DNA of 64,000 nucleotides from Leyella stercorea (lineage in GTDB: Bacteria; Bacteroidota; Bacteroidia; Bacteroidales; Bacteroidaceae). The notes beneath the pieces are model-generated. The model was given only the letters and a program-made list of their open reading frames with translations, was not told where the DNA came from and ran no database searches. Where the stretch lies: NCBI RefSeq assembly GCF_021531655.1, contig NZ_JADYUF010000008.1, forward strand, positions 34,261 through 98,260. The letters run 5' to 3'. Below are positions 24,959-33,837 of the stretch, piece by piece (the stretch's first letter is position 1; each line of letters starts with the position of its first letter). The translations under genes and the position numbers were made by a program.

Positions 24959-27900
24959 TTACTTCAGCAGAGTCGTGCCGAGATTGCGGTCGACGAGCAT
25001 GCCGTCCTTCATCTTCAGCGTGAACTTGCCTGCCTTCTTGGCCTTGAACTTGAGCACGAATAGGTCGCTGTCGCCCTCGTCGAGCAGGAAGTTGTTGCCA
25101 CGATTGACGAATGTAGGCAGCAGTTCCTTCTGTCCGTTGGTGTGCAGACGGTCGTAGGTGAGGTTTACCAGCTCCTTCATGTTGAGCAGTTCGATGCCTG
25201 CATATTCCAGCTGGTCGGTGTTGTAAGGCAATGCGAAGCTCAGAGCGTTGACCCAGTGGAGCGCCTTGCCCTGCACCTTCAGCTCTATAACGTCGCCTGC
25301 GGCGAATGTGGTACGGCTCGGTGTGAGCACGAGCGAACCCGAACAATGGTCGTTCTTGGGATATACTCCGCCGTCGAGTTCGTTCGACACGCACGATATG
25401 TCGTATGCGTCGATGAGTCCGTTCCGGTTGATGTCGCCCGCACTTACATAGTCGAAGTCGCTGTCGCCACGTCTTAGTCCGGTGTAGTTCATATACGAGG
25501 TGAGATCGTTCTCGTCGATGCGGTTGTCGTGATTGATGTCGCCCTGCAGCACGCTCTGGCTTCCTGCCACCTTATATATATACATGGCACGACCCGAAGC
25601 GAAGTTGCCCACGGCCTTGGTCAGGTGCATCTGCACATAACGAGCCTCCGGATTGCCTTCGAACGTGAATGTCTTTGTGGTGTTGTCGGCCTTCCATACG
25701 AACGGAACCGGTGTCGACCACTTCTGGCGATCTATACTATAAGAGATTGTGCCTTCCATGATTGTGCCGTTGCCGGCATCCTCACGCGGAATGTATTCCA
25801 TACGGTCGAGCTTGTTGACCGAACGCAGGTCGATTGTCACATCGCCCGGAATGGCTTCGCCCTTGCCCCATTGTGAGTGCCATGAGGTCTTCTTGTCGAA
25901 GTCGAAGAGCTTTGAAACTTTCTGTCCGGGCTGGTCTTGGAACGATGTCTGTGCCTTTATGCCCTTGATGGCAAACTCAAGCGGGTTGTTGAGGGTCTTT
26001 CCCTTGACCGTTGTCCAGTCGGATGCTCCGTCGCGATTGACTGCGCGCACCTTCATGCTATACTCGGTCTCTGGTTGCAACTGGTCGATGCTGAACTGCG
26101 TTCCGTGAATGGTAGAATACAGCATGCCGTCGTATTCTATCTCGTAATAGTCGGCATTGGGCTGCGGTTTCCACGAAGGAGTGAGGTTGAACACGCCACA
26201 TCCAGCCTCAGCAATCTGTGCTTCGGGAGCCGCGAGCGCACCGCTGTGTGTGAGCATACGTCCGGCTGTGTTGAATTCGAAACCGTCTATAGCCACAGCT
26301 ATGGCGTTGTCGCTGACGTTGGTCTTCTGTATCTTGACGAGCAGTTGCGCATTCTTCTTTATCACAACCTTTGCTGCATCGGTGCCAGGAGTAGAGAAGC
26401 GGTTGAGGTTGGGCTCGGCATCGTAGTAATACACGTTGTCGCCCTTCTCAAATTCGGCGAGTGTCTGCACCTGTGTGAGCTTGACGGTGGTCTTACCAAC
26501 CTTTGCCGTCACCTTCTTCGGAGCACGTGTCACATTGACGCGCAGCTCGGTGAGCTTTTCGGCTTCATATCCGTCGTACGTGCCCTGAGCCGGTTGGATG
26601 TCTACACGCATACGTCCCTTGCCGTCGGTGCATACGCTTACGTCGGTAGTCACGCCGTTGCCATGCAGATACTGGGTCGTGTTGCCGTCGTCGTCATACT
26701 CCTTGAAGGCAGAAGTTCCGTTGGCAGAAGCGTAGATTTCGTAAGCACGGTAGTTCTGACGTATCTGCGACGGGTTGTTGTTGGGATTGGTCATAGGAAT
26801 GATGGCATCAGCCTTGACGAATACCGGAATCTTCCAGAGCGGTGCCGGATACTCGTTGACGATGCGTCCGCCCTCGTATGCGTCGCCGTTCCAGTAGTCT
26901 ATCCATGTGCCTTCGGGCAGATATATGCCGTTGCGTATGTCGTTGCCGTCCTTGTCGGCACGTGTCTCACGGTATATAGGAGCTATGAGCATCGACGGAC
27001 CGTACATAAACTGGTATTCGGTCTTGGTGCCGTGGGTGTAGTCGTTGGGATAGTCGAGGAACATGGCACGTATCATCGGCTTGCCGTCTATTGCCTCGTG
27101 GGCTATGGTATAGGTGTATGGCATGAGCATCGACTTAAGCTTCAGATAAGAGCGGTTGATGCTTGCAGCCGGCTCGCCGAGTATGTGCGGATACTTGGGA
27201 TTGGCTCCCCAACCGTCCATGTTGAGCTGCATCGGTGTGAAGGTCTTCCACTGGAACTCGCGCACATTCACCGGAACGTTCTTGCCTCCGAATATTCCGT
27301 CCATGTCGCTCGTGATGTTTGGCTGACCCGACAGACCCGAACCAATGAATGTAGGTATGTGGAAACGTATGTATTCCCAGTCGCCTCCGGTCTGGTCGCC
27401 GCTCCATACGGTGGCGTAACGTTGTGTTCCTGCCCATCCGTCGAGCGTAATGATGAACGGACGCGCATCCGATCCGTAGTATGGCATGACCTGAGCCACA
27501 TCGGAAACGCCGTTCAATCCGAACGAATAGCCGTAGCCTACCCATGCAACATCGGTCTTCAGCACTCTCACTCCGGCATCGCGCACCTCCTTAACGATGT
27601 CGCGCTGCAACAGAGGCTCTACTCCTGCCTTGGGATGAAGGTCGCTCTGTGTCCACAAACCAATCTCCACGCCCTTCGAACGGGCATAGTCGCCAAACTG
27701 ACGCAGGTTGTCTATGTTGCCGTCGAGCGTACCAGTCTGTCCGTAACCGGCTCCATATCCGTCGTTGGGGAGGAACCATCCCAGCGGCATATCGTTGTTG
27801 ACGTAGCGGTCGATGGCTGCACGTGCCGAGAACTGATAGTTGTTCTTCTCGCCGTTCAGGCTCTCCTTGGTTCCGCCATTGTCCTTCTGGCTCTCCTTAT

Positions 27901-28861
27901 ACATCTTGCCGTCCTCGAAAACCATTGCTCCGTTCTTGTCTTCCTTCCAATAGTCGCGGTTGTAGGCATTCAAATGGCCCTCATAAAAACCGAACTTCGG
28001 CATCAGAACGGGGTTGCCTGTGAGCTGATAGAAGTCGTTGAGCAACTGTACGGGAGTCTCGTCAAGCATTACAAACATGTCGAGATAGTCCTCTGAATGC
28101 TGCAGACGCACCTCACCCGGAGTGTCGTGGCCGAAGTCGTAACGTCCCGGACGGAACGTGTTCCACATCACGCCGTAGCCACCGGTGCTCCAGTAGAACG
28201 GTGTGGGCGATGCTACGCCACCGTCAACCCAGCTGTTGGTGTTCTCAATGGCAATGCTCTCGCCACGATGTGAGAAACGGCCGTTCTGCACTCCACCTCC
28301 ATAGAAGTACTCGCCATCATGCGAACGCATGGTGACTGATGTGCTTCCGTTGTCTATTTTGGCTGGTGTGAGGTTCTCGATAACGGTCTTGCCGGTGCGC
28401 AGGTCGACAATGTTCATGTTGCCTGTATGCTTGTCGATGTTGACACTTACGGCAGGTGTGGTTATCTGCAGAGTTCCGTCTACGTCGATAGCGCTAAGGT
28501 TTCCGGTCTTGCGACGTGCCGATTCGACAAGTATCTTTGCCGGAGGTGTAGCCAGAGGGTCGCGTACTACCCCACCCTTATCGTCGCGAAACATCCGCAA
28601 AATGTTGTCGCCGTAGAAGTCGAGGGTCATCTGCCGGCCGTCGGTGTAGTTGATCTCGATGGTGTGCGGATTGATCTGAGCCACATTTTTTACTGCAAAT
28701 GTCTCATCGGTTTGTGCGATTGGATGTTCAATCACAAGCCCCGAGCGCAGCGGAATGGCGTTGATGCCCTGTGGCATGAGTGTCATTCCGGCAAGAGCGA
28801 GGGGCATTGCCAAAGCAATCGCAGCCTGCCGCGGTTGCTTTAATTTGTTGTTTGTTTGCAT
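24959..28861 (-). CDS. GH31 glycoside hydrolase with Fn3, discoidin, dockerin-like and cohesin-like domains
   Basis: This 1300-residue exported enzyme retains alpha-anomeric configuration on glycans. Order: signal peptide (to about residue 36), N-terminal beta-sandwich, GH31 barrel with VLKTDVAWVGYG (nucleophile Asp near 434) and WSGDQTGGDWE (acid/base Asp near 487), a proximal C-domain, an Fn3-like segment (TEYSMKVRAVN), an F5/8-type discoidin domain (VSKLFDFDKKTSWHSQWGKG), a dockerin-type pair of EF loops (DINHDNRIDENDL, DINRNGLIDAYDI), and a terminal cohesin-like domain. The WFLPNDGYGAGYG and DVAWVGYGYSFGL segments recall, from memory, GH31 alpha-N-acetylgalactosaminidases acting on mucin-type glycans; substrate is not proven. 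It has no T9SS tail. Confidence 0.82.
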   Translation of the reverse strand: MQTNNKLKQPRQAAIALAMPLALAGMTLMPQGINAIPLRSGLVIEHPIAQTDETFAVKNVAQINPHTIEINYTDGRQMTLDFYGDNILRMFRDDKGGVVRDPLATPPAKILVESARRKTGNLSAIDVDGTLQITTPAVSVNIDKHTGNMNIVDLRTGKTVIENLTPAKIDNGSTSVTMRSHDGEYFYGGGVQNGRFSHRGESIAIENTNSWVDGGVASPTPFYWSTGGYGVMWNTFRPGRYDFGHDTPGEVRLQHSEDYLDMFVMLDETPVQLLNDFYQLTGNPVLMPKFGFYEGHLNAYNRDYWKEDKNGAMVFEDGKMYKESQKDNGGTKESLNGEKNNYQFSARAAIDRYVNNDMPLGWFLPNDGYGAGYGQTGTLDGNIDNLRQFGDYARSKGVEIGLWTQSDLHPKAGVEPLLQRDIVKEVRDAGVRVLKTDVAWVGYGYSFGLNGVSDVAQVMPYYGSDARPFIITLDGWAGTQRYATVWSGDQTGGDWEYIRFHIPTFIGSGLSGQPNITSDMDGIFGGKNVPVNVREFQWKTFTPMQLNMDGWGANPKYPHILGEPAASINRSYLKLKSMLMPYTYTIAHEAIDGKPMIRAMFLDYPNDYTHGTKTEYQFMYGPSMLIAPIYRETRADKDGNDIRNGIYLPEGTWIDYWNGDAYEGGRIVNEYPAPLWKIPVFVKADAIIPMTNPNNNPSQIRQNYRAYEIYASANGTSAFKEYDDDGNTTQYLHGNGVTTDVSVCTDGKGRMRVDIQPAQGTYDGYEAEKLTELRVNVTRAPKKVTAKVGKTTVKLTQVQTLAEFEKGDNVYYYDAEPNLNRFSTPGTDAAKVVIKKNAQLLVKIQKTNVSDNAIAVAIDGFEFNTAGRMLTHSGALAAPEAQIAEAGCGVFNLTPSWKPQPNADYYEIEYDGMLYSTIHGTQFSIDQLQPETEYSMKVRAVNRDGASDWTTVKGKTLNNPLEFAIKGIKAQTSFQDQPGQKVSKLFDFDKKTSWHSQWGKGEAIPGDVTIDLRSVNKLDRMEYIPREDAGNGTIMEGTISYSIDRQKWSTPVPFVWKADNTTKTFTFEGNPEARYVQMHLTKAVGNFASGRAMYIYKVAGSQSVLQGDINHDNRIDENDLTSYMNYTGLRRGDSDFDYVSAGDINRNGLIDAYDISCVSNELDGGVYPKNDHCSGSLVLTPSRTTFAAGDVIELKVQGKALHWVNALSFALPYNTDQLEYAGIELLNMKELVNLTYDRLHTNGQKELLPTFVNRGNNFLLDEGDSDLFVLKFKAKKAGKFTLKMKDGMLVDRNLGTTLLK

Positions 28862-28910
28862 ATTATTGTTTTAGTGATGTCAGTTTTTTTATCAGTGATG
28901 TCATAATTTA

Positions 28911-28918
28911 CAAAAGTA
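28911..28918 (-). promoter_or_regulatory. -7 promoter element TACTTTTG for the GH31 gene
   Basis: CAAAAGTA reads TACTTTTG on the minus strand, 50 bases before the GH31 ATG. Two direct copies of AGTGATGTCA (about 28873 and 28894) lie in the short leader. Confidence 0.5.
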
Positions 28919-28996
28919 CTTAAAATAATAATGTATGTGCGTGCGACAACTTAGGTTTTAACATATTTAACTTATATATCTTCCAATATTCATAAT

Positions 28997-29016
28997 ATGT
29001 ACAAATAAGTGTACAT
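28997..29016. promoter_or_regulatory. Inverted repeat upstream of gltD, operator-like
   Basis: ATGTAC and GTACAT are 6-bp arms around 8 bases, 30 bases upstream of the -7 element at 29046. The position would suit an activator or repressor site. Confidence 0.3.
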
Positions 29017-29045
29017 TTTTGCAGCAATTTGTAGTGAAAAAAGCC

Positions 29046-29053
29046 TAACTTTG
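29046..29053 (+). promoter_or_regulatory. -7 promoter element TAACTTTG for gltD
   Basis: TAACTTTG lies 62 bases before the ATG at 29115. TTTG sequences occur upstream at 29018 and 29028, but neither has the ideal spacing. Confidence 0.55.
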
Positions 29054-29114
29054 CAGCAAAACATGTTTGGAAACCCAATGGAACCATTCAACAAAACTAA
29101 AAGCTAACAATAAA

Positions 29115-30446
29115 ATGGAACAGGAAAAGAAGTTATTCAAAGAGGTTAACGAGGGATATACCATGCACGAGGCTATCGAAGAAGCCAAGCGTTGTCTGCA
29201 CTGCAAGGTACCACAGTGCAAGAAGGGATGCCCAATAAGCCATGACATACCAGACTGGATTCACGAGTTGTCGATGGGAAACTTCGGCAATGCCATGCAC
29301 ATCATTAACGAAAAGAGTAATCTGCCGGCTGTGTGCGGACGCGTATGTCCTCACGAGAAGCAGTGTGAGGGACATTGCGTGCTCGGCAAGAAGGGCCAGG
29401 AAATACACGTAGGCAAGCTCGAACGCTTCCTCGCCGACTTCGACGGCAACATGGGACTGATTCGTGAGAAACTGCAACCGAAGACCCGCGGACGTGTGGC
29501 TGTAATCGGTTCAGGTCCTGCCGGACTCACTATCGCCGGCGATCTTTCGCGTCAGGGATTCAATGTGGAGATTTTCGAGATGGAACCGGAACCCGGTGGC
29601 GTGCTCATGTTCGGTATTCCAGAGTATCGTTTGCCTAAGGATATTGTACGCCGAGAGATTAAGAAGATGGAGGAACTGGGTGTTATCATCCACTGCAACA
29701 CCACTATCGGCAATGATTATACCGTTGATGACCTCTTCGCTCAGGGCTTTGACGCTATATTTATGGGTACAGGTACGGGCCGTCCGCAGAAGCTTCAGAT
29801 TCCGGGAGGCGACATCAAGGGCGTACGCCAGGCCATTTGGTTCTTGCGCCGCGTAAGTCTGTACAACGAGGGCAACCTCGAACGCAAGGAGGTTGTTATC
29901 GAGAAGGGCGACCGCTGCTTCGTTATCGGCTGTGGAAACACCGCCATGGACGCTGCACGTACAGCCATACGTATGGGTGCAGAGAGCGTAAACGTGGTTT
30001 ATCGCCGCACCATCAACGAGATGAGCGCATTGCGTTCGGAGTATGACGATGCCGTAAAGGAAGGCGTAGGATTCATCTGGGAGTCGAACATCGTTGAGAT
30101 TCACAGCAACGATGAGGGCAAGATGACTGAGGTAGTGATTGAAGACAAGGAGGGCAACCGCCGTGTAGAGAAGGCCGACTATGTGCTTATGGCTCTTGGT
30201 TCGACTCCTGCCAGCCGCATCGTGTCTACAACCAAGGGCATAGACGTTGACGACCGCGGATACGTCATTACACGTGAGAAGCCTTACGGTATGACTACAC
30301 GCCAGGGAGTGTTTGCCGGTGGCGACGTGGTTAACCGTCCTTCAACAGTGGTTCTTGCCATGCGCGACGCCAAGATGGTGGCTGAAGGCATTGCACAGTA
30401 TGTCGATGCAGTGAAGCTTCTTGAGGCTATCAACGACGAAGAGTAA
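29115..30446 (+). CDS. gltD: Glutamate synthase small subunit-like NADPH oxidoreductase
   Basis: This 443-residue flavoprotein resembles GltD, which passes electrons from NADPH to glutamate synthase. The N-terminal Fe-S domain has CLHCKVPQCKKGCPISHDI and CGRVCPHEKQCEGHC. Two Rossmann folds follow: AVIGSGPAGLTIAGDL for FAD (about residue 133) and CFVIGCGNTAMDAARTA for NADPH (about residue 275), and the chain ends near GVFAGGDVVNRPSTVV. The start at 29115 (MEQEKKLFKEVN) is preferred because the in-frame ATG at 29067 lies too near the promoter. No large subunit is adjacent, so a homotetrameric GltA-type enzyme or another electron partner is possible. Confidence 0.85.
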   Translation: MEQEKKLFKEVNEGYTMHEAIEEAKRCLHCKVPQCKKGCPISHDIPDWIHELSMGNFGNAMHIINEKSNLPAVCGRVCPHEKQCEGHCVLGKKGQEIHVGKLERFLADFDGNMGLIREKLQPKTRGRVAVIGSGPAGLTIAGDLSRQGFNVEIFEMEPEPGGVLMFGIPEYRLPKDIVRREIKKMEELGVIIHCNTTIGNDYTVDDLFAQGFDAIFMGTGTGRPQKLQIPGGDIKGVRQAIWFLRRVSLYNEGNLERKEVVIEKGDRCFVIGCGNTAMDAARTAIRMGAESVNVVYRRTINEMSALRSEYDDAVKEGVGFIWESNIVEIHSNDEGKMTEVVIEDKEGNRRVEKADYVLMALGSTPASRIVSTTKGIDVDDRGYVITREKPYGMTTRQGVFAGGDVVNRPSTVVLAMRDAKMVAEGIAQYVDAVKLLEAINDEE

Positions 30447-30450
30447 CGCC

Positions 30451-30796
30451 CAGGACATTACAAAATACAATTATACGGGCTGAAAACCCAATAAGCACAT
30501 AGCCAGAGAGCAACAAAATTCAAGGCAGCACGCCCCGGAAGGGGCAGAAGCACATAGCCCAGGGCAACACCCTGGGTAAAAAGTGCCCCAAATAACAAAA
30601 CGCCCTGTAAGGGCAAAAGCATTGATTATTAACGCTTTTGCCCTTACAGGGCGTTTGCTTTTTATCAATTCATATCCCCAGGGCACTGCTCTGGGCTATG
30701 TGCTTATTGGGCTTTCAGCCCGTATAATTGACTTTTGCACACCCTCTATGTGCTTCTGCCCATTCGTGGAGTGCTGTTTTGAGTTTTGACACCCCT
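30451..30796 (-). repeat. Long palindromic repeat, copy D (nested or composite)
   Basis: The inner copy (about 30505-30746) is in reverse orientation to A, B, C and E: the GCCCCGGAAGGGGC hairpin is at its left and GGGCTTTCAGCCC at its right, with central arms 30601-30620 and 30634-30653 (perfect 20 bp). On both sides lie halves of a second copy in forward orientation: ACGGGCTGAAAACCC then AAGCACATAGCC on the left, CTATGTGCTTCTGCCC and the TTTTGAGTTTTGACACCCC end on the right. This looks like one element inside another. Confidence 0.8.
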
Positions 30797-30823
30797 ACTA
30801 AGCAAGCAGTGTTATTCAAGTTC

Positions 30824-32383
30824 TTACTTGCCACTCTTCTGTCGTGCCTTGCGCAGAATGTTCTGCATGTCGTACACGAGTTGCGGATGCTGGGTAGCTA
30901 CATTCTCCTTCTCCCACACATTATTCTTAATGTTGTAGAGCTGCGGTTGCTGTTCGCTACCTGTCTCCATGCCCGGTGCCCAGCTGAGAATCTTCGGTCC
31001 GTCGCTAGGTTCGATATATTTCCATTCACTGGTGCGCACCGACATGCATCGGTTGTAAGCCAGTTCGAGCACATACGGACGGTCGGTATTGTCGGTACCG
31101 AGCCAGTTGCCGAGTCGGTTTTCACTGTCGGGAGCGCTGCCTTTGGGGAATCGTGCACCGATGAGATTGCCCAACGACGCCATCCAGTCAATCTGCGAGG
31201 TGAGCGTTGCAGATGTCTGTCCGCCCTTGACCTTGCCCGGCCAGCGTACAATCATAGGCACTGCGGTGCCGCCTTCGTATGCGCTGTACTTGTTGCCACG
31301 CCACGGTCCGGCTGGTTTGTGACCGTTGAGCAGCTCGGCAGCCTGATCCTGATAGCCGTCATCGATAACGGGTCCGTTGTCGCTCGACAGCAATATGATG
31401 GTATTGTCGGCAATACCGAGCTTGTCGAGAGTCTCCATGAGCTGTCCTACAGCCCAGTCGAACTGCACGATAGCGTCGCCGCGCAGTCCCATACCGCTCT
31501 GTCCGCGGAAGCGCGGATGCGGGAAGCGTGGCACATGCACGTCGTTGGTGCAGAAGTACATAAAGAACGGATTGTTCTTATTGGCCTTGATGAAGTTGAT
31601 AGCGTGCGATGTGATAGAGTCGGCGATGTTCTCGTCCTTCCACAAAGCCTTGCCGCCACCCTTCATATATCCAATGCGTCCGATGCCGTTGACGATAGAC
31701 TGGTCGTGACCGCAGCCCGGTGTCGACTTCAGATTGTACAGCAGTTCGGGGTTGTTCTTGCCAGTAGGTTCGCCCGGGAAGTTCTTCTTGTAGCTCACAT
31801 GTATTGGTGCCGAGGGGTCATAATTGGCTACATTGCCGTTCTCAATGAATACGCACGGCACGCGATCGGCTGTAGCAGCCATGATATAGTGGTAGTCGAA
31901 GCCTATATCCGAGAGCGATGCAGGCAGCGGAGCGTTCCAGTCCTGCGTGCCGGTTTCGGCTCCGATGCCCAAGTGCCACTTGCCGATGGCGCAAGTGCGA
32001 TAACCCTGGCTGCGGAACATATCTGCCATGGTGTACTGTTCGGGACGTATGATCATGCCGGCATCGCCCGGTGCGATGTCAGTATCGGGACGTCGCCATG
32101 CGTATTCGCCCGTAAGTATAGAGTAGCGTGACGGTGTACTTGTGGCAGCGATAGCATGTGTGTCGGTGAAACGTATGCCCTGACTTGCGAGCCGGTCGAC
32201 ATTAGGAGTCTTGACGTTCTTTGCCCCGTAGCATCCAAGGTCGCCATAGCCGAGGTCGTCGGCAAGGATGATGATGACGTTAGGACGATTCGGGTCGGTT
32301 GTTGTCTTCACCTTCTTGGCTCCGTAGGCTGCCTGTGCAGCGAGCGGCGCGAGAAGCGAGATTGCCAAATAGCTTTTCTTCAT
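30824..32383 (-). CDS. Ser-type sulfatase (arylsulfatase family S1), exported
   Basis: This 519-residue enzyme removes sulfate esters, probably from glycans. It has a Sec signal peptide (to about AQAAYGA, residue 22), the metal site NVIIILADDLGYGDLGCYG (D42, D43), and the sulfatase signature STPSR (82-86) followed by YSILTG. The residue converted to formylglycine is Ser82, so activation needs an anaerobic radical-SAM maturase, which is not in this window. HVPRFPHPRF and SSDNGPVIDDGYQDQ are further family motifs. It follows the DUF2264 gene by 92 bases on the same strand and stops near repeat copy D. The sulfated substrate is not predictable. Confidence 0.9.
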   Translation of the reverse strand: MKKSYLAISLLAPLAAQAAYGAKKVKTTTDPNRPNVIIILADDLGYGDLGCYGAKNVKTPNVDRLASQGIRFTDTHAIAATSTPSRYSILTGEYAWRRPDTDIAPGDAGMIIRPEQYTMADMFRSQGYRTCAIGKWHLGIGAETGTQDWNAPLPASLSDIGFDYHYIMAATADRVPCVFIENGNVANYDPSAPIHVSYKKNFPGEPTGKNNPELLYNLKSTPGCGHDQSIVNGIGRIGYMKGGGKALWKDENIADSITSHAINFIKANKNNPFFMYFCTNDVHVPRFPHPRFRGQSGMGLRGDAIVQFDWAVGQLMETLDKLGIADNTIILLSSDNGPVIDDGYQDQAAELLNGHKPAGPWRGNKYSAYEGGTAVPMIVRWPGKVKGGQTSATLTSQIDWMASLGNLIGARFPKGSAPDSENRLGNWLGTDNTDRPYVLELAYNRCMSVRTSEWKYIEPSDGPKILSWAPGMETGSEQQPQLYNIKNNVWEKENVATQHPQLVYDMQNILRKARQKSGK

Positions 32384-32475
32384 TGTTCTTCTATGTTTAT
32401 TTTAGTTTATTAGTATAATGGAGAGTGCCCCGAACGGCAATGACGCGTTGTGGCACACTCTCGTTTATGAATGGT

Positions 32476-33723
32476 CTACTTGCGCAGTGAGGTGTGATAA
32501 TCCTCACGGAACGGCTGTCCGCTCCACGCCTTCTGCGATGTCCACTGCTCTGCCGGAGCTGTCCAGAAGGGATGCGTGGCTGGCAATCCGAGCGGCATGA
32601 ACACGAGCGATGTCATGTATAGCGAGCCGTTGTTTGAATAGTAGTTGGCAAGTCCGGGCTGGTGTCCTGCAAAGCCGAGCTGCAGATAGCCCTTGTCGGT
32701 GAAGTTGCCGTCGACGGCAAACATACGCTTCATTACGGCGGTGAGTGCCGAACGCACGCCACCGTTGCTCAGGCTTTCGGGCAATCCGTACTTCCAAGCC
32801 GACATGGCGAGTGTCTGGAATGCGCCCATACGATATATTACAGAGCGTCCTACGGCAGGGTATGCGCCCTCGGGCGAGATGAATCGCTCAATGATTTCGT
32901 TGTATCGGTTCATGCGCTTCACTGCGAGGTCGAGCGAAACGGGTGTGGGGAAGTTGTGCTTCTTGCATATCTCCACAACCTCAACCATCATCGGGTGCAT
33001 GGCATAAGCGTTGTAGTAGTCCATGGCAAACTCCGGACCGTCGCTATACCATCCGTCGCTCAGATACCACTCGCTCATCTTGCGCAGTCCGACGGTCATT
33101 ACATATCCGTCATACTCCTCGCCTATGCTCATGAAGAAAGCCTCAACCATGCAGCGGAAGAGCAGCCAGTTGTTGTAGGCAGGGCTTATTGTGCGCAGAC
33201 TCTTGAGTCCGTCGATGTAGCGTTGCTTGGTTACGTTGTCGAGCTGGTCCCATGTTGCCTCGGGAGCGCGCATGAAGCTCTCCACGAGATATGAAGCGTC
33301 GCACAGCGGCTGAGCCACGTTGCAGAGCCATGTGATATGGTCGGGGTTGTTAGGGTCTACCGCATTCTTGTATGCCTGTATTGCCCATGTGTGCAGCTGC
33401 TTGCGCTGCGCTCCCTCAGGAGTGCCGTCGTCGGGCAGCGCTATCCACGGACTGATGCCCGCCATGAGTCTGGCGAAAGCCTCAAGATAAGCCACACGTG
33501 TGTCGCGGCCGTCCCACTTGGGGCTCAGTTCGAGCGTGAAGTCCTTCTGGAAATTGCCCTTGCTCATATTTTCAAGCACCGGACGGGCTATCTTGTAGCA
33601 CAGGTCTGCCCACACTTTGCGGTCGGGTTCTTGTGCAGTTGTCTTCTTCTTGGCAGCCATAGTAGGCACAGCCATCATCACCGCAATCAATACGGCAACG
33701 AACAATTTGATTTGTCGTTTCAT
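32476..33723 (-). CDS. DUF2264 domain protein, exported
   Basis: This 415-residue protein has a signal peptide ending MAVPTMAA (about residue 24). The body is rich in helices and conserved aromatic/acidic pairs (WDGRDTRVAYLEAFARLMAG, DPNNPDHITW, DGWYSDGPEFAMDYYNAYAM), as in the DUF2264 family, which is expected to fold as an alpha/alpha barrel and is often found in polysaccharide-use clusters. No catalytic assignment is established here. It has its own promoter and is probably co-transcribed with the downstream sulfatase, so I infer a role in degrading a sulfated or uronic-acid-containing glycan. Confidence 0.82.
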   Translation of the reverse strand: MKRQIKLFVAVLIAVMMAVPTMAAKKKTTAQEPDRKVWADLCYKIARPVLENMSKGNFQKDFTLELSPKWDGRDTRVAYLEAFARLMAGISPWIALPDDGTPEGAQRKQLHTWAIQAYKNAVDPNNPDHITWLCNVAQPLCDASYLVESFMRAPEATWDQLDNVTKQRYIDGLKSLRTISPAYNNWLLFRCMVEAFFMSIGEEYDGYVMTVGLRKMSEWYLSDGWYSDGPEFAMDYYNAYAMHPMMVEVVEICKKHNFPTPVSLDLAVKRMNRYNEIIERFISPEGAYPAVGRSVIYRMGAFQTLAMSAWKYGLPESLSNGGVRSALTAVMKRMFAVDGNFTDKGYLQLGFAGHQPGLANYYSNNGSLYMTSLVFMPLGLPATHPFWTAPAEQWTSQKAWSGQPFREDYHTSLRK

Positions 33724-33770
33724 TGTTGTTTTAAGTTATTAGTACAATCTTGGTTTAAAGTATAATACGA

Positions 33771-33778
33771 CAAAGTTA
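33771..33778 (-). promoter_or_regulatory. -7 promoter element TAACTTTG for DUF2264 and sulfatase
   Basis: CAAAGTTA reads TAACTTTG on the minus strand, 48 bases before the DUF2264 ATG. No ideal -33 was found. Confidence 0.55.
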
Positions 33779-33837
33779 TTAATAATTATTTATATACAGC
33801 CGTTTCGTGCAATTCTGTTATATTTTTTTATCTTTTA

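Noticed and set aside
25937..28096. 719-residue ORF opposite GH31, and similar long ORFs opposite the sulfatase (30728-32131), porX (38789-39766) and porW (40135-41424)
   Set aside because: Antisense to clearly recognisable genes; no family-like sequence, only the open frame expected from GC-rich codon usage on the other strand.
30471..30789. Short proteins with KRPVRAKALIINAFALTGR-type sequence (also at 14006-14224)
   Set aside because: These are translations of the long palindromic repeat; the same peptide appears from both strands of the palindrome and has no other support.
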